From assembly GCF_025264645.1 (NCBI RefSeq), contig NZ_CP073696.1:2418001-2482000 (forward strand): a stretch of 64,000 bases of DNA, given 5' to 3'. Under the pieces are notes generated by a model that was given only the letters and a program-made list of their open reading frames with translations, made no database searches and was not told the DNA's origin. This stretch comes from Edaphobacter lichenicola. Its GTDB lineage: Bacteria; Acidobacteriota; Terriglobia; Terriglobales; Acidobacteriaceae. The translations under genes were made by a program, and so were the position numbers. The first letter of the stretch is position 1, and the number at the start of each line of letters is the position of its first letter. Below are positions 9,625-17,730 of this stretch, piece by piece.

Positions 9625-10818
9625 TTGAACGAGGGAATCTACTTGCACGTCGCCGCTTTCATTGTCGCACTGTTTTTTTGCCTCGGGGTAGCGCTCGACG
9701 CCTTTCAGACGATCATTCTACCGCGTCGCCCAACAGGCCGGTTTCAGATTACTCGCCTCTTCTTCATAGCCACTTGGGCGCCATGGGTTTTGATGGCGGA
9801 GCGTGCGAGCAACAAGAAGGTGCGCGAGCAGATCTATAGCGTCTATGGCCCGCTTTCGCTTCTTCTGCTTCTGTTGCTCTGGGCACTTCTTCTTATCTTT
9901 GGCTTCGGAATGTTCTATTTCTCAATGAGTTCTCCCTTCGGCGACGCCATGATGGCACATAGTGCGTGGAGCCAGCTCGGCACCGACCTGTACGTCAGCG
10001 GCACTACCTTGTTTACTCTTGGCTTGGGAGACGTTGTGCCGCATAGTCGCCTGGCACGGGCGTTCATTATCTTCGAATCCGGCGTAGGACTCGGCTTCGT
10101 CGCTCTTGTAATCGGTTACCTACCGGTCCTGTATCAGGCGTTCTCCCACCGAGAGGTAAGCGTAGCTTTATTGGATGCCCGGGCAGGATCCCCACCCAAC
10201 GCGGGCGAACTGCTTCGGCGTCACGCCTTTGAAGGAGGCCAGGAAGCTCTCTCCGATTTGCTCGCGGAATGGGAACGCTGGTCCGCAGAGATTTTAGAGT
10301 CACACATCTCCTACCCGATTCTTTGCTACTACCGCTCGCAACACGACAATCAAAGTTGGCTATCGGCCCTCGTATCGATACTGGACACCTGCGCCCTGCT
10401 GATCTCGGTCGTCGAAGGCACGCCGTCACGACAAGCCCAGTTGACCTTCGTCATGGCACGGCATGCTCTCATCGATCTTGGCCACGTCTTTCATGTCGAG
10501 GAACATGAGGCCTGGCAACGTCGATCTCAACTGGACCGCTTACCGCCCAAAGACTTTTACCGACTCTGCGAAGCTCTCGGGGACAATCACTTGAGGCTCT
10601 GTGGAGATCCCGCCGCTGCAAAGAGGTTGAACACAATTCGCGCCCTCTACGAACCTCACGCGTTTGTCCTCTCCGAGTACCTCAGGATGCCTCTGCCGGT
10701 CTGGGTCGCACCTGCCAAGGAAAATGATCAATGGAGCGTTCTAACCAGACTCCGAACTGATGCGGAAGCAGCACTGAAAGGTCGAAGCAATCCCTCCGAC
10801 TCGTACCACGATGAGTAG
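9625..10818 (+). CDS. Two-pore-loop-type ion channel protein (potassium-channel-like)
   Basis: A 397-residue protein. It has an N-terminal membrane segment (about 8-30), a second near 76-100 and a third near 146-170. A pore loop lies between the second and third, with TLFTLGLGDVVP (filter-like TLGLGD at 131-136, compare TVGYGD in potassium channels). The remaining 220 residues form a helical cytoplasmic domain I do not recognise. Cation conduction is an inference from the filter; the tyrosine of GYG is a leucine here. The only plausible start is a TTG at 9625 with no good ribosome binding site, so the exact N-terminus is uncertain. Confidence 0.7.
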   Translation: MNEGIYLHVAAFIVALFFCLGVALDAFQTIILPRRPTGRFQITRLFFIATWAPWVLMAERASNKKVREQIYSVYGPLSLLLLLLLWALLLIFGFGMFYFSMSSPFGDAMMAHSAWSQLGTDLYVSGTTLFTLGLGDVVPHSRLARAFIIFESGVGLGFVALVIGYLPVLYQAFSHREVSVALLDARAGSPPNAGELLRRHAFEGGQEALSDLLAEWERWSAEILESHISYPILCYYRSQHDNQSWLSALVSILDTCALLISVVEGTPSRQAQLTFVMARHALIDLGHVFHVEEHEAWQRRSQLDRLPPKDFYRLCEALGDNHLRLCGDPAAAKRLNTIRALYEPHAFVLSEYLRMPLPVWVAPAKENDQWSVLTRLRTDAEAALKGRSNPSDSYHDE

Positions 10819-10917
10819 TTTGTCCCAATAGATTTCGCATAAACGCAACTTCGGGACGCCAAGGTCAAAACCTGGCATCCCGAGATACAACAAAATCGAT
10901 TATTTTTTGATGTCGAG

Positions 10918-11649
10918 TTACTGGCCGCCAGGACCCGCTGGTGTGGGGTTCAGCTTCTGTGCAGCCAAAGCGCCAGCAGCCCCCTTCGCGTCCTTGTCCT
11001 TAAGCTGAGCATAGATCTTCTTGGCCAGGTCGGGCTTCCCTTCCGTCTCATAGAGTTCAGCCAGTTGCAGTTGCGCGAGACCGGAAGGCACGGTGCTGGT
11101 CGGCTTTGCCGTCAGTTGGTTATACAGATCGATCGCCTGACTATCGCGGCCCGTCTGACGATAAAGCTGCGCCAGCGACAAGTTTGCCAACGCGGCGAGA
11201 TCACCGTTCCATCCATCAGCTACCTTCTTCAAGGTGCTCTCAGCCGAGGCATTGTTGCCTTGCTCCATGTAGGTGAGCCCACCGAAATAACGTGCCACTT
11301 TTCCGTCAGGAGTCATACCGTATTTGTCAGCAACGCCCATGAACAAGTCATTGGCAGCCTTGGCGCGCTCCGTAACCGACGCGTATGTCTTTACGCCGGG
11401 AGGCACAGCTTGTCCTGGAGCCGCGAGCGGCGTCTGGTAAGCCTGCATAGCCGCACCGAAGGCGACCGACGCCTGGTTTGCCCGGCTGTTATAAAGCAGT
11501 GCACCGCCAACGACAACCAGGATCGCTGCAAGCACAATCGCGCTGGTGACGATTACGGAACGGCGGTTTTCGCTGGCCCACTCGAGGCCATGGTTGGTGG
11601 TGTCGACGAACTGGTCGTGCTTGAGAGCTTGTTTGGTCTGCTGGTCCAC
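10918..11649 (-). CDS. Membrane-anchored tetratricopeptide protein (YfgM/BamD-like)
   Basis: A 243-residue protein. It has a cytoplasmic N-terminus, one membrane segment at about residues 32-52 (VIVTSAIVLAAILVVVGGAL) and an alanine-rich periplasmic part. That part carries TPR-like repeats (LANLSLAQLYRQTGRDSQAI, LAQLQLAELYETEGKPDLA). The architecture matches the YfgM family, ancillary factors of the Sec translocon and envelope chaperone network. I start it at GTG 11649, where an AAAGGAAA lies about ten bases upstream; the open frame reaches 11718. It is divergent from pckG. Confidence 0.7.
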   Translation of the reverse strand: MDQQTKQALKHDQFVDTTNHGLEWASENRRSVIVTSAIVLAAILVVVGGALLYNSRANQASVAFGAAMQAYQTPLAAPGQAVPPGVKTYASVTERAKAANDLFMGVADKYGMTPDGKVARYFGGLTYMEQGNNASAESTLKKVADGWNGDLAALANLSLAQLYRQTGRDSQAIDLYNQLTAKPTSTVPSGLAQLQLAELYETEGKPDLAKKIYAQLKDKDAKGAAGALAAQKLNPTPAGPGGQ

Positions 11650-11830
11650 TAGTGTTGTTTTTCCTTTGATCTCGCCGCGGGCCACGCCCCTTTGAGAAAC
11701 TGATTGCGCCGAAATCACAACGCAGAACTCTAAGTCTATCAGGGCTGGGGACTCCCTTGCATCTCAGCGTGGGTTGACAGCCTCCGTGTAGAGGCGAAGA
11801 CTTGTACGCGAAGGAATCTAGCGCCACTTT

Positions 11831-13678
11831 ATGAAGACAGTAACCACCGAAGCCGCCATTGCCACCCCACCGACTACCAACAAACATCTCGTCCGCTGGG
11901 TCGAAAAGATGGCAGACCTGACCCAGCCCGACCGGATTCACTGGATTGACGGCTCTCAGGCCGAGTACGACTTTCTTTGTGACCAGCTTGTGAAGGCTGG
12001 AACGTTTACCAAACTCAACGAAAAGCTCTGGCCTGGGTGTTTTCTCGCCAGATCAGCTCCGAACGACGTTGCGCGCGTTGAGGATCGCACCTTCATCTGC
12101 TCGCTCTCCAAAGACACGGCTGGACCCACCAACAACTGGGAAGACCCCTACGTCATGCGCAAGAAGCTGAAACAGCTCTTCCGTGGCAGCATGCGCGGAC
12201 GCACCATGTATGTCCTCCCCTACTCAATGGGCCCCATTGGATCGCCCATGTCGCAGATCGGCGTTCAACTCACCGATTCGGCCTACGCCGTCGTCAACAT
12301 GCGCATTATGGCTCGAATCGGCGCGCCAGTATTCGCCGAGATTGATAAAGACGAAAAACGCGTCGTCCCCTGCATGCATACGGTCGGCGTGCCGTTGGCG
12401 CCTGGCGAGAAAGATGTTCCGTGGCCCTGCAACGACGAGAAATACATCGTCCACTTCCCTGAAACCCGCGAGATCTGGTCCTACGGCAGCGGCTACGGCG
12501 GCAACGCGCTCCTCGGCAAAAAGTGCTTTGCGCTGCGAATCGCCTCCAACATCGCCCGTGACGAAGGCTGGATGGCCGAGCATATGTTAATTCTCGGCGT
12601 TGAATCACCGAAGCGCGCCGACGGCACCACCGAGAAGACCTACGTAGCGGCCGCTTTTCCCTCCGCCTGCGGCAAGACGAACTTCGCCATGATGATTCCG
12701 CCAGCAGGATTCGACGGGTGGAAGGTTTGGACCGTGGGCGACGACATCGCCTGGATCAAGCCTGACGCCAGTGGACAGCTACGCGCCATCAACCCCGAGG
12801 CAGGTTTCTTCGGGGTCGCTCCAGGGACCAGTGCGAAGACAAACCCCAACGCCATGGCAACACTGGCGAAGAACACGATCTTCACGAATGTAGCCCTCAC
12901 CCCCGAGGGCGGCGTCTGGTGGGAGGGCATGACCGACACCCCGCCTGCCGAACTCATCGATTGGCGTGGCAATCGGTGGACTCCAGCAATTGCCAAAGAA
13001 ACCGGTCAACCCGCCGCACATCCCAACGGCCGCTTCACCGCGCCGGCGCGACAGTGTCCTACGATCGATCCCGACTGGGAGAATCCCAACGGCGTCCCCA
13101 TCTCCGCCTTCATCTTCGGCGGACGCCGCCCCACCACCATGCCGCTCGTATACCAGGCCTTCAACTGGTCTGCGGGCGTATACATCGGCGCCACCATGGG
13201 CTCTGAAACCACCGCAGCAGCAGGCGGCGCCATCGGCAAAGTCCGACGCGACCCAATGGCCATGCTGCCCTTCTGCGGCTACCACATGGGCGACTACTTC
13301 CGTCACTGGCTCAAGATGCAGCGCAACCTCTCCGCCACGCCCCGCGTCTTCCACGTCAACTGGTTCCGCAAAGCCCCCGACGGCAGCTTCCTCTGGCCCG
13401 GCTACAGCGAAAACATGCGCGTCCTCAAGTGGATCGTCGACCGTGTCCGCGGCCGCGCTCTCGGCAAAGAAACCCCCATCGGCTGGACCCCGCACTTTGA
13501 CGACATCAACTGGAAGGGCCTCGACTTCCCCCGCGAAACCTTCGACACCCTCCAAACCGTCGACCGCGCCCAATGGAAGCAAGAGGTCATGGGCCACGAA
13601 GAACTCTTCCTCGCCCTCCACGACCATCTCCCCCCCGAGATGATCTACGAGCGCGAACTCCTGATCTGCCGCCTCTAA
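11831..13678 (+). CDS. pckG: Phosphoenolpyruvate carboxykinase (GTP)
   Basis: Interconverts oxaloacetate and phosphoenolpyruvate with GTP, the entry step of gluconeogenesis. The 615 residues match the GTP-dependent family, not the ATP-dependent one. The kinase-1a P-loop and reactive cysteine are in [12 protein letters not shown] (about 276-287), the metal-binding region is in [10 protein letters not shown], and guanine-recognition segments follow. The third quarter ([25 protein letters not shown]) is typical. Codon use in the second half is very C-rich, which creates long meaningless open frames on the other strand. A strong hairpin terminator follows at 13694. Confidence 0.97.
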   Translation: MKTVTTEAAIATPPTTNKHLVRWVEKMADLTQPDRIHWIDGSQAEYDFLCDQLVKAGTFTKLNEKLWPGCFLARSAPNDVARVEDRTFICSLSKDTAGPTNNWEDPYVMRKKLKQLFRGSMRGRTMYVLPYSMGPIGSPMSQIGVQLTDSAYAVVNMRIMARIGAPVFAEIDKDEKRVVPCMHTVGVPLAPGEKDVPWPCNDEKYIVHFPETREIWSYGSGYGGNALLGKKCFALRIASNIARDEGWMAEHMLILGVESPKRADGTTEKTYVAAAFPSACGKTNFAMMIPPAGFDGWKVWTVGDDIAWIKPDASGQLRAINPEAGFFGVAPGTSAKTNPNAMATLAKNTIFTNVALTPEGGVWWEGMTDTPPAELIDWRGNRWTPAIAKETGQPAAHPNGRFTAPARQCPTIDPDWENPNGVPISAFIFGGRRPTTMPLVYQAFNWSAGVYIGATMGSETTAAAGGAIGKVRRDPMAMLPFCGYHMGDYFRHWLKMQRNLSATPRVFHVNWFRKAPDGSFLWPGYSENMRVLKWIVDRVRGRALGKETPIGWTPHFDDINWKGLDFPRETFDTLQTVDRAQWKQEVMGHEELFLALHDHLPPEMIYERELLICRL

Positions 13679-13693
13679 CCAATATGCACATGA

Positions 13694-13724
13694 GAAAGGC
13701 CGCCCGGAGGCGGCCTTTCTGTTT
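13694..13724. terminator. Intrinsic terminator after pckG, shared with the convergent gene
   Basis: An 11-base perfect stem GAAAGGCCGCC (13694-13704) pairs with GGCGGCCTTTC (13709-13719) across a CGGA loop. It is followed by TGTTT on the pckG side. Being symmetric, it also stands at the 3' end of the convergent small cysteine-rich gene. Confidence 0.85.
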
Positions 13725-13733
13725 AGATACCCG

Positions 13734-13861
13734 CTATTACAGCAGCTGCCGCCATCGCAACAGGCAGGCTCTCCGCAGCAGATGTTGAAGGTTGCCGCGG
13801 AAGCCGACAAAGATAAGAGCATAACTGCTGCAAAAGCCAACGATAGAACTCTGATTTTCAT
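13734..13861 (-). CDS. Small exported cysteine-rich protein, apparent loss of stop frame
   Basis: A strong AAAGGAGAT precedes the ATG at 13861. The product begins with a clear signal peptide (MKIRVLSLAFAAVMLLSLSA) followed by NICCGEPACCDGGSCC, three closely spaced cysteine pairs suited to metal or disulfide binding. In the annotated frame no stop follows and the frame runs on through the terminator into antisense of pckG. In the next frame TAA and TAG sit back to back at 13734-13739, directly after the last cysteine pair. I therefore read the real gene as about 41-43 residues with a one-base frame problem at its end. The function is unknown. The upstream gene is also small, exported and cysteine-containing. 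Confidence 0.45.
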
Positions 13862-13948
13862 AAAATCTCCTTTAGGTTTTCAGTAATAGAACGACACGGC
13901 CAGAAACAGGAACGGACCGTGAAACGCGAACCATGATAGAGAATCTCT

Positions 13949-14308
13949 CTAAACTCGCAGATCGTCCTTGAGCTGAAAAACGGCCGGATGATAGCGCAAA
14001 CCTGGAGTAAGCTCTTGCGGAGCCACGCGGATTTGAGGAGCCGGTCTGGAGAGGGGAACATTCTCAGAGAGTGCCGTGAAACGAACTTCCTCCGATTTGC
14101 TCTCTTCTCTTTCGGAGACTGTTAGATTCACCTGACACGCCGGACAAGTTCCGGGCGCATAGTTTACTGGTAGCGGGCAGCAAGGAGAATGGTCCGGCTG
14201 ACAAAACGGAAACTCTGCCGAAACATGCTCGGCAAAGGATGCGCTCGTGATCCAAAGACACGCCAGGAGAAGCGAAAACAATCGACGAACGTGACGACTC
14301 GGACTCAC
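13949..14308 (-). CDS. Small exported protein with CxxC motif
   Basis: A 119-residue protein from a GTG start with an AAGG eight bases upstream. It has a signal peptide in the first 26 residues (RRLFSLLLACLWITSASFA). The mature part contains HSPCCPLP and CPACQVN, so several cysteines could hold a metal or redox pair. The rest is charged or proline-rich without a domain I recognise. It lies 87 bases upstream of another exported cysteine-rich peptide on the same strand. In other bacteria, small exported cysteine proteins like this sit in heavy-metal handling clusters, but no efflux gene is visible here. Confidence 0.5.
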   Translation of the reverse strand: MSPSRHVRRLFSLLLACLWITSASFAEHVSAEFPFCQPDHSPCCPLPVNYAPGTCPACQVNLTVSEREESKSEEVRFTALSENVPLSRPAPQIRVAPQELTPGLRYHPAVFQLKDDLRV

Positions 14309-14644
14309 AGATTAACCTTAGCGCACTTTCCCACATACCCCCAAAGCTCATCGTCTACATCACCCAAAAAACGTCATCTCGACCGAAGCTGTTCACAGTT
14401 TCATCGTGAACAGCAGTGGAGAGCCCCCCGCATCTGTCTTTGCCGTTGTCGCTGTCTTTGCCTGTTTTTTTGCTTACCTTCCCCCGAAGGAAATCTGCGG
14501 TTGTCGCTGTTTGTCTTTTCTTTGCCGTTCAGCACCGCAGGCGACCATCATCAAACCATCCAGAGCAAGCCCTCCCAAAGTCATCTCATCCCCCAATCAA
14601 AAGCTGATTCCGACCTGACTTCTGCAAAGTGCTGGTACTATCGC

Positions 14645-14915
14645 AAAAAACCTGTCAAGCCCCCAACAGCACAAAACCCGCGCCAATCCTGCATAAACGC
14701 GTTGCGTATGAGTTCCCCTCTATCCTGTAAACTTAAACAAGAGAAGGAGCTCCGGCCAGGCCGGAGCTTCAAACGCTTAATAAGCTACTAACTCGTTTGA
14801 ATGGAAATATTTAGCTGCAACCCCTTTTGTTATGAATATTTTACAGCGCCCAATTTTAATAAATATATCATTACAAAAGACTTAGACTAGATACCCCCCC
14901 CGGGGGGCCACCCCT
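14645..14915. repeat. 270-base dispersed intergenic element, copy 2
   Basis: Collinear with copy 1 at 970-1241. It has the A-run, CCTGTCAAGCCCCCAA at 14651, AAACCCGCGCCAATCCTGCA, GCGTATGAGTT, a hairpin at 14743-14770 (GAGCTCCGGCC pairing with GGCCGGAGC), TGAATATTTT-CAGC near 14833 and a closing C-run/G-run at 14894-14907. The hairpin sequence differs from copy 1 but both arms remain complementary. It fills the right part of the gene-free stretch 14309-14949. I see nothing else supportable in the left part of that stretch. Confidence 0.8.
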
Positions 14916-14949
14916 ACCATTACCGTCCGAAGCCGGAGTCGAGCAGAGA

Positions 14950-15732
14950 ATGTCGAATCAGCACGCAGCACCGTTCAATCCGAATCCGCAGCCCCCTGTT
15001 CCTGAACCGACGCACGCCGAGCGTTCGCGAACGTTGATGCATCTGTCGAGCGTTGCTACTCTCTCGACTCTCTCGCGCAAGCAGCCGGGCTTCCCCTTTG
15101 GATCGCTGATGCCCTATGCGCTCGATGCGGCAGGCAGGCCGCTGTTCCTGATCAGCACAATGGCGATGCACACCCAGAACCTGAAGGCCGATCCGCGGGC
15201 CAGCCTGTTTGTCAGCCAACCGGCTGCCGATGGCGACGTTCTTGGGGCTGCCCGGGTCACCCTGGTGGGCAATGTCGCGCAGCTTCCCGAGGAGGAAAAA
15301 GCCGAGGCCCGCGAGACCTACCTCAAGGCCCATCCCAACAGTCAGTACTGGGTCGACTTCACCGACTTCGCGTTCTTTCGGCTGGAACCAGCGGATGTTT
15401 ACTACGTGGGCGGGTTCGGCGTTATGGGCTGGGTAACGGCTGCCGACTACGCAGCAGCGGCTCCTGACCCCCTTGCAGCAGCCGCGCAGGGCATCCTGGA
15501 CCACATGAACACCGACCATGCCGACGCACTCGTCCTACTCACCCGCACCCATGCAAAACTAGAGGCTGAATCGGCCACGATGACGTCGGTTGACCGCCTG
15601 GGCTTCCATGTCCGGGTCATGACCCCGGGAGGCGTCAAAGGGGCTCGAATTCCCTTCCTCCGCGAGGTCGCTACACCCACGGAGACCCGCACCGTTCTTG
15701 TCGAAATGGTGAAGCAGGCACGGCAGGGATGA
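14950..15732 (+). CDS. HugZ-like FMN-binding/heme-utilisation protein with DUF2470 domain
   Basis: A 260-residue protein. An N-terminal split-barrel (pyridoxamine-phosphate-oxidase-like) domain of about 155 residues includes LISTMAMHTQNLKADPRASL. It is followed by a DUF2470 domain (GILDHMNTDHADALVLL, MTSVDRLGFHVRV). This two-domain order is that of HugZ/CREG-like proteins, some of which degrade heme; others bind FMN. HugZ has heme-ligand histidines in its C-terminal domain. HMNTDHAD here carries two histidines, so heme binding is possible but not shown. It follows the 270-base repeat directly; the start is the first ATG after it. Confidence 0.75.
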   Translation: MSNQHAAPFNPNPQPPVPEPTHAERSRTLMHLSSVATLSTLSRKQPGFPFGSLMPYALDAAGRPLFLISTMAMHTQNLKADPRASLFVSQPAADGDVLGAARVTLVGNVAQLPEEEKAEARETYLKAHPNSQYWVDFTDFAFFRLEPADVYYVGGFGVMGWVTAADYAAAAPDPLAAAAQGILDHMNTDHADALVLLTRTHAKLEAESATMTSVDRLGFHVRVMTPGGVKGARIPFLREVATPTETRTVLVEMVKQARQG

Positions 15733-15745
15733 GCCGACAAATACC

Positions 15746-15774
15746 TTGACTCAAACCTGCTTTGACGTTACCTT
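15746..15774 (+). promoter_or_regulatory. Candidate promoter of a small RNA
   Basis: TTGACT (15746-15751) and TACCTT (15769-15774) are 17 bases apart, 14 bases after the HugZ-like stop codon. The -10 is weak, so confidence is modest. Confidence 0.35.
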
Positions 15775-15780
15775 AAACGA

Positions 15781-15892
15781 ATGGCAAGACTCCCTTCGGG
15801 TTGAGTCGGTCATAACGAAGTCCACCCACTTCGTTGCTTTACAGGAATACCCACGCAACAGCCCCCACCGCGCTGCGTGGGTTTCCCTTTTT
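15781..15892 (+). ncRNA. Candidate three-hairpin small RNA
   Basis: A 110-base gene-free segment contains three hairpins in a row. The first pairs GACTC with GAGTC (15788-15807). The second pairs AACGAAGT with ACTTCGTT (15814-15835, loop of six). The last pairs CCCACGCA with TGCGTGGG (15850-15881) and is followed by TTTCCCTTTTT, a classical intrinsic terminator. A -35/-10 pair sits just upstream. The last hairpin alone could simply end the HugZ-like gene. The extra hairpins and the promoter-like boxes make an independent transcript plausible. Confidence 0.4.
15850..15892 (+). terminator. Intrinsic terminator
   Basis: An eight-base stem CCCACGCA/TGCGTGGG is followed by a T-rich run (15882-15892). 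It separates the HugZ-like gene or the candidate small RNA from the MFS gene. Confidence 0.85.
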
Positions 15893-15938
15893 AACGGCCG
15901 AACGAGTCAGCAGCTGACACCGTAAACTAGTTGCAGCA

Positions 15939-17633
15939 ATGCCTCTTGAGACTCCAACCTCCGATCCACTTCAGGTCCATGCGCCTGTCGATTCGAACGG
16001 CTTCGCTCCGCTGAAGATTCCTCTCTTTCGTGACCGATGGATCGCGAGCACGATCTCGTCGGTCGGCACGTGGATGCAGGATACGGCGGGCACGTGGCTG
16101 ATGACTTCGCTGACGGCCTCGCCGCTGCTGATTGCGCTGATGCAGACGGCTGCGAGTTTGCCGGTGCTGCTGCTCGGGCTGCTGGCCGGGGCGACGGCGG
16201 ATATCTTCGACCGCCGCAAGCTGCTGATCTTCTGGCAGACGTGGATGCTTGCTTCGGTCGGAGTGCTGGCGGTGCTTACCTTCGTCGGCTATATCTCTCC
16301 GTGGGCGCTGCTGGCGTTCACTTTTCTTCTCAACGTCGGCTCGGCGATGAACAATCCAGCGTGGCAGGCGATCGTTCCGGAGCTGGTTCCGCGTGAGCTT
16401 ATTCCGGATACGGTTTCGCTGAATGCGGCAAGCAATAATCTGGCGCGAGCGGTTGGCCCGGCTCTTGGCGGATTGATGGTTGCGGGCTTTCAACACGTCC
16501 ATACCGGCGCTGGGTCGGTCTTCTTTTTGAATGCGCTTTCGTTTGCCGGAGTGATCTGGGTTCTGGTGAACTGGAAGCGCATTCCTCTGTTCAAATCGGC
16601 GCTGCCATCGGAGCGCATTGCTGCATCCATTCGCTCGGGGCTGCGCTATGTGCGATACGCTCCGGACCTGCAGTCGTCGCTGGTGCGTGCGTTCACGTAC
16701 ACCTTCTTTATTTCGGCTATCTGGTCGCTGCTGGCGGTGGTGGCAAAGCGCGATTTGAAACAGGGACCTCTCGGCTACGGCATTCTGAATGGCTCGCTGG
16801 GCCTGGGAGCGGTGATTGCGGCGACGACGCTTCATCGCATTCGGCAGAGATTTTCTGCGGATCAGATTCTTGCGGCGTCCACGCTTTACAACGTCGTGGT
16901 GCTGCTGGTGCTGGCCTTTGTGCGCAGCCCGTCAATCATCATTGCTACGCTGGTGTTCTCTGGTGCGGCCTGGACCAGCACGATGTCGACGATCAATGTC
17001 TCGGTGCAGCTGTCGGTGCCAGCGTGGGTGCAGGCACGGGCGCTGGGCACGTACATGATGACGTTTCAGGGAGGCATGGTCTTTGGATCGATTCTGTGGG
17101 GCGCGATTGCTGAACGCACCTCAACTCCGATCGCGCTTGCGACCGCTGCAGGCGGCCTGCTGGTTACCTTTCCGTTTGTGCGACGATTTCACATCCTGCA
17201 GGGGCCGCTGCCAGACCATACTCCACACAAGTGGAAACATCCGGCGCCGCAGCTCGCGTTTGAGACTGAGCCGACCGACGGGCCGGTGCGCATTTCAGTT
17301 GAGTACCGCGTTCCGACGGAGAACTATTCAGAGTTCACTCTCGCGATTCATCAGCTTCGCGGCGTGCGACTGCGTGACGGTGCGATTCGATGGGGCATCT
17401 ATCGCGATGCGCTTGACCCTGAACATTTGAATGAGACATTTCTGATGGAGTCGTGGCTGGACTATCTGCGTTCGCGGGAACGCATCACTGCCGCCGATGA
17501 GCTGATTCGTGCTCGTGTTCGTGCGCTTCATCACAACGATGTTCCGCCGAAGATTACCTATCAGATCTATGCGAAAGAGATTGCGAATCCGGTGCCCTCG
17601 CATCCTCCGGCAGCGAGCGAACGACCGGAGTAG
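15939..17633 (+). CDS. MFS_3-type (enterobactin-exporter-like) transporter with C-terminal domain
   Basis: A 564-residue membrane protein. The first 415 residues form twelve hydrophobic segments of the major facilitator fold, with the MFS_3 features FRDRWIASTISSVGTWMQDT near the start and the loop DIFDRRKLL after segment 2. About 140 soluble residues follow (RISVEYRVPTENYSEF, RWGIYRDALDPEHLNETFL). That C-terminal ferredoxin-like domain belongs to this large subfamily and is absent from EntS. The likely role is drug or metabolite efflux; the substrate is unknown. It is convergent with sucA, with a shared hairpin between them. Confidence 0.85.
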   Translation: MPLETPTSDPLQVHAPVDSNGFAPLKIPLFRDRWIASTISSVGTWMQDTAGTWLMTSLTASPLLIALMQTAASLPVLLLGLLAGATADIFDRRKLLIFWQTWMLASVGVLAVLTFVGYISPWALLAFTFLLNVGSAMNNPAWQAIVPELVPRELIPDTVSLNAASNNLARAVGPALGGLMVAGFQHVHTGAGSVFFLNALSFAGVIWVLVNWKRIPLFKSALPSERIAASIRSGLRYVRYAPDLQSSLVRAFTYTFFISAIWSLLAVVAKRDLKQGPLGYGILNGSLGLGAVIAATTLHRIRQRFSADQILAASTLYNVVVLLVLAFVRSPSIIIATLVFSGAAWTSTMSTINVSVQLSVPAWVQARALGTYMMTFQGGMVFGSILWGAIAERTSTPIALATAAGGLLVTFPFVRRFHILQGPLPDHTPHKWKHPAPQLAFETEPTDGPVRISVEYRVPTENYSEFTLAIHQLRGVRLRDGAIRWGIYRDALDPEHLNETFLMESWLDYLRSRERITAADELIRARVRALHHNDVPPKITYQIYAKEIANPVPSHPPAASERPE

Positions 17634-17676
17634 CAGCCGGGACTGATCATTCTGGTGTTGGTTGGTTTAAACGAAT

Positions 17677-17715
17677 TGGCGCAACCCTCATGTGAAGGCT
17701 GCGCCATCGTTGTTT
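17677..17715. terminator. Candidate bidirectional terminator between MFS gene and sucA
   Basis: TGGCGCA (17677-17683) pairs with TGCGCCA (17700-17706) across a 16-base loop in which CC and GG can also pair. TCGTTGTTT follows on the plus side. It lies between two convergent stop codons. Confidence 0.55.
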
Positions 17716-17730
17716 CGAATCGAGAAGGAA

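Noticed and set aside
11774..11800. TTGACA upstream of pckG as a promoter
   Set aside because: No acceptable -10 box lies 16-18 bases downstream.
12779..13733. Continuation of the cysteine-rich frame antisense to pckG (to 12779)
   Set aside because: The continuation is a mirror of pckG codons and crosses a terminator; only the first 41-43 codons look genuine.
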